Below, piece by piece: positions 1 through 4,888 of a stretch of DNA of 5,416 bases. Below the pieces are notes generated by a model, which was given only the letters and a program-made list of their open reading frames with translations, searched no databases and was not told where the DNA came from. Made by a program: the position numbers and the translations under genes. This DNA comes from a bacterium (GTDB taxonomy: Bacteria > JAJRZV01): NCBI GenBank assembly GCA_024275095.1, contig JAJRZV010000029.1, positions 1 through 5,416 on the forward strand, given 5' to 3'. How positions within the stretch are numbered: the stretch's first letter is position 1; every line of letters begins with the position of its first letter.

Positions 1-744
1 GCACAGGCCAACGGTGATATTGAGCACATTGACATGGCCGCGGCACTGATGCGTGCTAATGCAGCGAAAAACCCGTACGCACATCTGCAACATCCGGGTT
101 GTACCAAAGAGGATATTGCGAAGACACCCATCATCTCGTATCCGTTGAGATACTGACATACGTGTCCCACATCGTGTGGCGCCTGTGTCATGATTCTTGT
201 TTCTGAGGATGTGGTGAAGAAATTCGCAGATACTGACAGGGTTGCATGGGTAAAAGGCGTAGCATGCGGTACATCCGATGCGACTATCGGAAATGTGATC
301 GACGGGCAGATTACAGATCCGGCAGACCAGGAAGTGGCGAAAATCGTGGCAAAAAAGGCTTACGAAATGGCAGGAATTTCTGATCCCAAAAAGGAAATTC
401 AGGTTGCAGAAGTGTACGATGGATTTGCACATCAGGTGTTACTGTGGCCTGAAAAATTATTCCTTGTGGAAGAGGGCGGAGGTTCTTGTCGAATGATTGA
501 AAAGGGTGAATTTGAAATTGAAGGTGAAATGCCTGTAAATCCTTCCGGGGGTGTAACCAGCACAAATGCGATCGGTGCATCAGCTATGGTTCGAGTGGCT
601 GAGGTTGCTCTCCAGGTGATGGGCCTCGCAGAAGGAGGACATCAGGTGCCCCGGCGTGTGAAAAATGGCCTTGCACACGGCTGGGGCGGCTTGTTTCAGT
701 TCGTTACAGTTACCATTCTTGGTGATGAACCTGCTACACATTAA
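1..744 (+). CDS. SCP2-type thiolase (acyl-CoA acyltransferase), C-terminal part, interrupted by in-frame TGA at 154-156
   Basis: The frame is open from base 1 except for one TGA at codon 52. It ends at TAA 742-744, so about 247 C-terminal residues of a protein that is usually near 390 are present; the nucleophilic cysteine region lies upstream. Before the TGA the frame reads ISYPLRY and after it HTCPTSCGAC followed by MILVSE, which is the continuous thiolase segment usually seen as PLR-x-x-D-x-C-P-x-x-D-G-A. Further thiolase marks are AEVYDGFA (codons 136-143), NPSGG (180-184) and HGWGG (226-230). The classical GHP histidine and CxG cysteine motifs are replaced by TNAIGAS and HGWGG, a pattern I associate with SCP2/SCP-x-like thiolases paired with DUF35 proteins. 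Reaction: thiolytic cleavage or Claisen condensation of an acyl-CoA; the substrate is unknown. ATG 190 could in principle start a 184-residue fragment, but it has no Shine-Dalgarno and would lack the preceding conserved segment. I consider one gene, either broken, mis-sequenced or recoded. Confidence 0.85.
154..190 (+). other. Hairpin starting at the in-frame TGA of the thiolase
   Basis: As RNA, UGACAUA (154-160) pairs with UGUGUCA (184-190) with one G-U. After a C/C mismatch, 162-164 pairs with 180-182. After a two-base bulge (165-166), CCACA (167-171) pairs with UGUGG (175-179) around the loop UCG. This gives fifteen pairs in 37 bases, with the UGA forming the foot of the stem, as in the E. 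coli fdhF selenocysteine insertion element. Against a true bacterial SECIS: the loop is only three bases and has no G in its first two positions. The pairing is seen directly; any recoding role is inference. Confidence 0.4.
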
Positions 745-751
745 AGGAGGT
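745..751 (+). promoter_or_regulatory. Ribosome binding site of the DUF35 gene
   Basis: AGGAGGT begins immediately after the thiolase TAA and lies five bases before ATG 757. It is a near-perfect Shine-Dalgarno, fixes the start of the downstream gene, and indicates that the two genes are translated from one message. Confidence 0.9.
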
Positions 752-756
752 CACCC

Positions 757-1218
757 ATGGCTGAAGAAAGAGAACAAACAAAAGTTTTCAAATCCAATTG
801 GGATTTACCGCTTTATTCCTGGCGGATAGAGGCAGACGCTCTTAATCTGTTTATAAAAGGATTGAAAGAGAAAAAAATACTCGGCCGCAAATGCTCTAAA
901 TGTGGTACGGTTTATGTTCCAGGCCCCACATATTGTCGCAAGTGCATGGTTGACATAGAAGAAGTGGTAGAGGTGGGCCAGGAGGGTGTGATAGGAGCCT
1001 TCACCGTGAACCTCGCAGACATACGAGGCAACCCCCTGCCAGAGATTTCTATTGTCGTGTGCGTGAAGCTGGATGGGGCAGATTCCTGGTTGATGAGCCG
1101 ACTCGAAGGATGGACGGACTGGAAAGAAGTAAAATCAGGAATGCGGGTTCGCATTGTGTGGAAGGATGAAGTGAAAGGAGCGCTCGCTGATTTAGATCAT
1201 TTCGAACTAATTAAGTAA
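757..1218 (+). CDS. DUF35 / Zn-ribbon OB-fold protein, thiolase partner
   Basis: A 153-residue protein with the DUF35 layout. It has an N-terminal helical segment (about residues 20-42, with LNLFIKGLKEKK), a rubredoxin-like zinc ribbon with C46-x2-C49 and C60-x2-C63, then a beta-rich OB-fold of about residues 68-150. Length is normal for the family. DUF35 proteins bind acyl-CoA in the OB-fold and bridge or support an adjacent thiolase. Known cases are the archaeal acetoacetyl-CoA thiolase/HMG-CoA synthase complex and BbsA with BbsB in anaerobic toluene degradation. The gene starts 12 bases after the thiolase stop, so a stoichiometric complex with that thiolase is the natural inference. No enzyme activity of its own is expected. 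The last 12 bases overlap the 3' end of folC on the other strand. Family assignment is firm; the pathway is not shown by the sequence. Confidence 0.9.
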   Translation: MAEEREQTKVFKSNWDLPLYSWRIEADALNLFIKGLKEKKILGRKCSKCGTVYVPGPTYCRKCMVDIEEVVEVGQEGVIGAFTVNLADIRGNPLPEISIVVCVKLDGADSWLMSRLEGWTDWKEVKSGMRVRIVWKDEVKGALADLDHFELIK

Positions 1219-2478
1219 GGCACGCGATTTAACCATGGAATAAGCTTCACCGGCAAGATAGAAAGATCCGGTTAAGAGTATATTTTTCTTTTCCTTTTGC
1301 CATTTTTTCCAGGGAAGTTTTTTTACACCGGGATATGTATAGATATTATCGAAATTGGCTTTTGAGGCTTCTTCTTTGAGAGTATCAAGTGGGGCATTTC
1401 GAGATGTTACATGTATCGGTACAAGAAAAACCTCACCGGCGATTTTGCGGAGAATTTTCAACTGATGGGAGGCCTTGTCCTGTAAACGCGAATATACGAG
1501 CGTAAAATTCTTGTTGAATCCTTGAAGCCAGGTTACAAGCCGTTCAGTAGCTGCCGGGTTGTGTGCTCCGTCAAAAATCCATAGGGGATTAGTGCTGACA
1601 ATGTGACATCGTGCCGGTATGGAGAGGGTAATCTTCTGCAGGCTTTTTTGAAGCAGTTTATATTGGAGTCCGAAGAGAAACGCTGCAATTACGGCCATGG
1701 CCAGATTTTCAACGAGATGGGAGGGGAGGTATGATGAAAATTTTGAACATGTAAATATACGTTTTTGAAACGTCACGTCTATCTGGTCTTTTCTTTCGTG
1801 TACAGTGAAGTCACGATGAAGCACATAAGGTGTGGCTCCAGTATTGCTGCACTGCTTCTTTACCACGTCCAGGGCTTCTCCTTCACACCCGGTAACAACA
1901 GCATAAGGTCCTTTGATAATGCACACTTTTTCACATGCTATTGCAGCAATGGTGGTGCCCAGGATATGAGTGTGGTCCAGGTGCACATTGGTTAATATAG
2001 CCACTTGTGGCTGGACAATATTCGTGGCGTCCCACCTGCCACCAAGGCCTACTTCTATAACTGCAACGTCGATGTGACTTTCAGCAAAGTAACTGAAGGC
2101 TGCGAGCGTGGCAAATTCAAAATAGGTGGGTCGACAACCCGCCCGGGGCGCAAGTGTGGAAATATTCTTCGAAAAATTTATTATATAGTGTTCAGGGATT
2201 TCGTGTGTTCCTTGAGGGGATAAAATTTTGATACGTTCTGTGAATCTCATGAGATGCGGTGACGTATAGAGTCCAACCCGATATCCGGCATGAGCAAATA
2301 TCCGGGCCAGGTAAGTTGCGGTACTTCCCTTGCCGTTCGTTCCTCCGATTAATATTGAAGGGAACGTTTTTTCTGGATGATTTAAAAGTTCCGCATAGGT
2401 GAGAACCCGTTCCAGGCCTGGCTGAGGCTGCTCTCTCCCCCATAATTTTTCTATGTAAAGGTGGACCTGGTCTTTCAT
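1207..2478 (-). CDS. folC: Bifunctional folylpolyglutamate synthase / dihydrofolate synthase
   Basis: An intact 423-residue Mur-ligase-family protein, the usual length for FolC. Visible motifs are the ATP-binding P-loop GTNGKGST (46-53), TSPHL (72-76), the EVGLGGRWDATN block (142-153), NVHLDHTHILG (164-174) and FDGAHNPAA in the C-terminal domain. It ligates glutamate to folates using ATP, retaining them in the cytoplasm; many bacterial enzymes also make dihydrofolate from dihydropteroate. The helix usually written EKAGIIK is EKVCIIK here; lysine 184, the position carbamylated in studied FolC proteins, is kept. The start is ATG 2478, five bases after the accD stop and with no Shine-Dalgarno, which suggests translational coupling to accD; accD-folC adjacency is also known in E. 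coli. The stop TAG lies inside the end of the convergent DUF35 gene. Whether both activities are present cannot be told. Confidence 0.93.
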   Translation of the reverse strand: MKDQVHLYIEKLWGREQPQPGLERVLTYAELLNHPEKTFPSILIGGTNGKGSTATYLARIFAHAGYRVGLYTSPHLMRFTERIKILSPQGTHEIPEHYIINFSKNISTLAPRAGCRPTYFEFATLAAFSYFAESHIDVAVIEVGLGGRWDATNIVQPQVAILTNVHLDHTHILGTTIAAIACEKVCIIKGPYAVVTGCEGEALDVVKKQCSNTGATPYVLHRDFTVHERKDQIDVTFQKRIFTCSKFSSYLPSHLVENLAMAVIAAFLFGLQYKLLQKSLQKITLSIPARCHIVSTNPLWIFDGAHNPAATERLVTWLQGFNKNFTLVYSRLQDKASHQLKILRKIAGEVFLVPIHVTSRNAPLDTLKEEASKANFDNIYTYPGVKKLPWKKWQKEKKNILLTGSFYLAGEAYSMVKSRALLN

Positions 2479-2483
2479 GAAGA

Positions 2484-3320
2484 TCAGAGAAGATTTAAAA
2501 GACTGACCAATGTGGCTTTAAGATTACCCCTGTGTACAATCATGTCCACGAAACCTTTTTCCATTACCATTTCTGCTCGCTGGAAACCTTCAGGCAGTTC
2601 CTGTCGAATAGTTTCTCTTATCACTCTTGGACCGGCGAAACCGACAAGTGCTCGAGGTTCTGCAATAATAATATCTCCCAGTGAGGCAAAACTTGCTGCG
2701 ACCCCTCCACTTGTGGGATCACTCAGGATGGAAATAAAAGGTCGCGAAGAAGAAGATTTGAATTCTCTTACCGCAGCGATAGTCTTGGTCATCTGCATCA
2801 ATGACACAATCCCTTCTTGCATTCTGGCACCACCAGAAGACGTGATTGTAATAACTGGTATATTATCTTTACCACATGTCTGAAAAAGAAGATGCAAACG
2901 TTCACCTACAACTGATCCCATACTGCCGCCCATGAACCGGAAGTCAAACACACCCAATCCCACCCTGTGGGAAACAAGCTTTCCTATCACACACGTGACT
3001 GCTTCGGATATACCTGTTTTCTCGTGTGTTTCTTTTAACCTGTCCTCGTATTTTTTCGTATCCTTAAACCCTAAGAAGTCCGTAGGTAGCACATTGTCGC
3101 CGACCGTTTCTTCTCTTTCATCCACCAGGAGTTTTAGCCATTCATCCGCAGAAAGACGAAAGTGATAGTTACAGCGTGGACACGTTTTGAAATTACGTTC
3201 TACTTCGGCACGATAGATAATTTATCCGCAGAAAGGACATTTGACCCACAGGCCTTCGGGCGTTTTTTTTCGTGGTATTGATGAAGGTGACTTTTTCCTT
3301 GATCCGAAAAGAAATGCCAT
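2484..3320 (-). pseudogene. accD: Acetyl-CoA carboxylase carboxyltransferase subunit beta, with premature TAA in the zinc ribbon
   Basis: Read from ATG 3320 (MAFLFGSRKK) the frame gives a full AccD of 278 codons, normal for the family, apart from TAA at codon 33 (3224-3222). The stop sits in the N-terminal zinc ribbon (C28-x2-C31, C47-x2-C50), between CPFCG and IIYRAEVE. Homologues typically have lysine there, so AAA to TAA explains it. The rest is intact: FMGGSMGSVVGER, SSGGARMQEG, SDPTSGGVAASFA and VGFAGPRVI form the acetyl-CoA-binding crotonase-fold site. AccD with AccA transfers carboxyl from biotin-BCCP to acetyl-CoA, giving malonyl-CoA for fatty acid synthesis. A shorter open frame begins at GTG 3125, but that codon is the valine of LLVDEREET and such a product lacks the zinc ribbon. 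No Shine-Dalgarno precedes ATG 3320, which is 9 bases from the upstream gene. Because accD is normally essential, a sequence error is as likely as real decay. Confidence 0.85.
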
Positions 3321-3329
3321 GATGACGTA

Positions 3330-4091
3330 TTAAATGGAAATGGTAGAACCCTGTTCCAGTAACTGTATTCTATTGTCGTGGAGTTGTCTGAGCTCTTTTT
3401 TTATTTGATTTATAAATCGTGGCTTGAGGTGATACACGTAGACAGGTACATCTTTTTTCAATTTATGAAGATCTTTCTGGAGAGTGGCAGGAGTGTAGTG
3501 GAAGCTTGCATCTGCCACGCTCTGAAGCGAGTTGGGAAATGACGTTTAAACAAAGAGGGCTCTCAGATTTCGCGATTGATTGGCTATTTCCCACAGCATT
3601 TCAGTTGGGCCGGTATCACTGCTTATAATAAAGGATGAACCATCACCTGAAACCTTTACCCCTACCGTATCAATGGCATGAGATACAGGAAACACATTGA
3701 ATTTTAATCCGTTGCATTGGAATCCATTAACACTTTTTACCACCCGATATTTCATTACAGGCTTGTTAGCTGTAGGTAGTTTTGAAAAGTCAGGCCACAC
3801 GATGTTGTTAAATACGTGTTTTTTCAGGGTGTCAATTACGCTTTCCAACCCCACAATAGTTACAGGTGATGTCCTCAGACCGAAAATGTTATCAATGAGA
3901 AATGGAACGTCTTTAATATGGTCGAAATGACAGTGGGTGATAAGAATTGCATCGATACGCGCCTGTTCGTCAATACTGAGACTGGAGGTGAGTGCGCCTG
4001 CATCTATGGAGACCCTATCGTTAATCAGAAAACAGGTTGTTTTATATTTAAGGGTTTCGCTTCCGTAACACCCGAGAATACGAATCTTCAC
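3330..4091 (-). pseudogene. Metallo-beta-lactamase-fold hydrolase, class II cyclic-nucleotide phosphodiesterase-like, with premature TAA
   Basis: A 253-codon frame from GTG 4091 (MKIRILGCYGSE), broken only by TAA at codon 182 (3548-3546). Metal-site residues are H53-x-H55-x-D57-H58 (HCHFDH), H138, D159 (SSDTGPT) and, after the stop, H198 (FHYTP) and H221 (YHLKP). The frame reads ALFV, stop, TSFPNSLQ; homologues as I recall them have E-T/V-SFPN, so GAA to TAA explains it. A product ending at 181 would lose the last metal ligand and should be inactive. The fold and the C-terminal HLKP motif resemble class II cAMP phosphodiesterases (yeast PDE1, Vibrio CpdP), which hydrolyse cyclic nucleotides. 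The adjacent upstream cyclic-nucleotide receptor supports this, but other phosphodiester substrates are possible. TTG 4103, overlapping the regulator's TGA, is an alternative start; GTG is preferred because GAGG lies six bases before it. Confidence 0.75.
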
Positions 4092-4097
4092 TGAGGG

Positions 4098-4101
4098 CCT
4101 C
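4098..4101 (-). promoter_or_regulatory. Ribosome binding site selecting GTG 4091 of the hydrolase gene
   Basis: GAGG on the minus strand overlaps the TGA stop of the regulator gene and sits six bases before GTG 4091. It argues for GTG 4091 over TTG 4103 and for coupling of the two genes. Confidence 0.5.
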
Positions 4102-4750
4102 AAATGTCTCCAAATTGTTCTTTCATGGTGAGATATTCAAGGAACTTATCCAGTTTTTCTATAGACTCCACCACAAATCCACCGTCAGCATCGCTGATAA
4201 TTCGCGCTTTCCGCAGTTTGTCGATCACATCACGAGTCTCGTCTTCACTGAGGCCGCAGAGCGTGGCCACTTCTGATACTCCCGCATTAATCTTCAGTCC
4301 TCCTGCAATTTGTTCGCCTTTTTCATTGGCCAATCGTTTGAGAATGTGAACCACCTTTCTATTTTTGTCTTTGATTAAGAGACTTTCTATTTGTGCGTTT
4401 GTTTCTCTGAGACGTTGAGAAAGTTTTTTTATAATTCGATAGGCAATTTCTGGATTGCTTTTAATCATGGCTTCAAATGTCCCCTCATCTACCTCGAGCA
4501 TTTTTGCATCTTCTATCACTTCTGCTGAGGCAGAGCGGGGTTTATCATCGAGAATTGCCATTTCTCCAAAAAATTCTCCCGGCCCCAGTACAGCCAGTGT
4601 TTTATCTACGTCACCGATTTGTTTGAAGATTCTGACTTTTCCCGACTGAATAATGTACATCGTTTTTCCTGTATCCCCCTCGCGAAAAATCACGGTGCCT
4701 TTTGACATCTCGCGTCCAAATCGTTGAAAAAGTTTGTCTTGAACAGACAT
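4100..4750 (-). CDS. CRP/FNR-family cyclic-nucleotide-binding transcriptional regulator
   Basis: An intact 216-residue protein. Residues about 10-120 form a cyclic-nucleotide-binding beta-roll: GTVIFREGDTGKTMYII, then the phosphate-binding cassette GEFFGEMAILDDKPRSASA (58-76). The cassette has E63 and the R72-S73-A74 trio typical of proteins that really bind cNMP. A connecting helix (about 100-130) precedes a C-terminal winged-helix-like region (about 130-205) with VSEVATLCGLSEDETRDVIDKL as the probable helix-turn-helix. Its fit to the classical CRP recognition helix is loose, so DNA binding is likely rather than certain. No N-terminal cysteine cluster of FNR type is present. The start at ATG 4750 is chosen over an ATG at 4801 because GAGAGGTG precedes it at six bases; the extra segment from 4801 would also cover the promoter. 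It heads the run with the phosphodiesterase-like gene, accD and folC, and diverges from an envelope protein gene, a possible target. Ligand (cAMP, cGMP or other) unknown. Confidence 0.88.
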   Translation of the reverse strand: MSVQDKLFQRFGREMSKGTVIFREGDTGKTMYIIQSGKVRIFKQIGDVDKTLAVLGPGEFFGEMAILDDKPRSASAEVIEDAKMLEVDEGTFEAMIKSNPEIAYRIIKKLSQRLRETNAQIESLLIKDKNRKVVHILKRLANEKGEQIAGGLKINAGVSEVATLCGLSEDETRDVIDKLRKARIISDADGGFVVESIEKLDKFLEYLTMKEQFGDI

Positions 4751-4756
4751 TTTTTT

Positions 4757-4764
4757 CACCTCTC
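4757..4764 (-). promoter_or_regulatory. Ribosome binding site of the CRP-family regulator
   Basis: GAGAGGTG on the minus strand is followed by six A bases and ATG 4750. This fixes the regulator start at 4750 rather than at the in-frame ATG at 4801. Confidence 0.75.
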
Positions 4765-4784
4765 TTGATGAAATAAATCCAATT

Positions 4785-4814
4785 TTGACATACTTTATCA
4801 TCTATGACTATCAA
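4785..4814 (+). promoter_or_regulatory. Candidate sigma-70 promoter for the outer-membrane protein gene
   Basis: TTGACA (4785-4790, perfect -35) is followed after 18 bases by TATCAA (4809-4814, 4/6 of a -10). The start would lie near 4821, giving a leader of about 68 bases. It overlaps the opposite-strand candidate almost completely, so the two could not both be occupied at once. The weak -10 keeps confidence low. Confidence 0.35.
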
Positions 4815-4820
4815 AGTCAA
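4792..4820 (-). promoter_or_regulatory. Candidate sigma-70 promoter for the regulator-hydrolase-accD-folC run
   Basis: On the minus strand, TTGACT (4820-4815) is followed after exactly 17 bases by TAAAGT (4797-4792). These match the consensus boxes 5/6 and 4/6. The start point would fall near 4785, about 35 bases before ATG 4750. It is the best promoter-like pair seen in the divergent region and the only obvious one for the four-gene run; it is not proven. Confidence 0.5.
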
Positions 4821-4840
4821 ATTAAGCACGGTATTTTGTA

Positions 4841-4859
4841 TTGCAAAGAGCTTGCAAAG
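4841..4859 (+). repeat. Tandem TTGCAAAG half-sites, 11-base period
   Basis: TTGCAAAG occurs at 4841-4848 and again at 4852-4859, placing the copies about one helical turn apart. Each contains the palindrome TTGCAA. They lie 30 to 48 bases before the envelope gene start and downstream of its candidate promoter, a position suited to a repressor or to leader control. Two 8-base copies in A/T-rich DNA may also be chance. Confidence 0.4.
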
Positions 4860-4888
4860 GCAGGGTAATTTTAATAATATAAAAAACA

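Noticed and set aside
154-156. TGA reassigned to tryptophan or glycine as an alternative genetic code
   Set aside because: accD and the CRP-family regulator both end naturally at TGA at the expected family lengths with the next gene starting at once. The other two premature stops are TAA.
190-744. An independent 184-residue gene starting at ATG 190
   Set aside because: No Shine-Dalgarno precedes it, and conserved thiolase sequence continues in the same frame upstream through HTCPTSCGAC to PLRY. It is the tail of one larger gene.
1249-1272. ACCGG...CCGGT inverted repeat followed by a T-rich stretch, as a terminator for the thiolase-DUF35 unit
   Set aside because: The stem is only five pairs around a 14-base loop, and the T-rich run starts about nine bases later. 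It is too weak for an intrinsic terminator and lies within folC coding sequence.
2461-2883. A 140-codon open frame on the plus strand opposite accD
   Set aside because: It is antisense to highly conserved AccD sequence, has no family resemblance and no ribosome binding site; it is a shadow frame.
4852-4880. TTGCAA...TAATAT as a promoter for the outer-membrane gene
   Set aside because: The start point would fall within a base or two of ATG 4889, giving a leaderless message, and both boxes are only 4/6 matches. The upstream TTGACA candidate is better placed.
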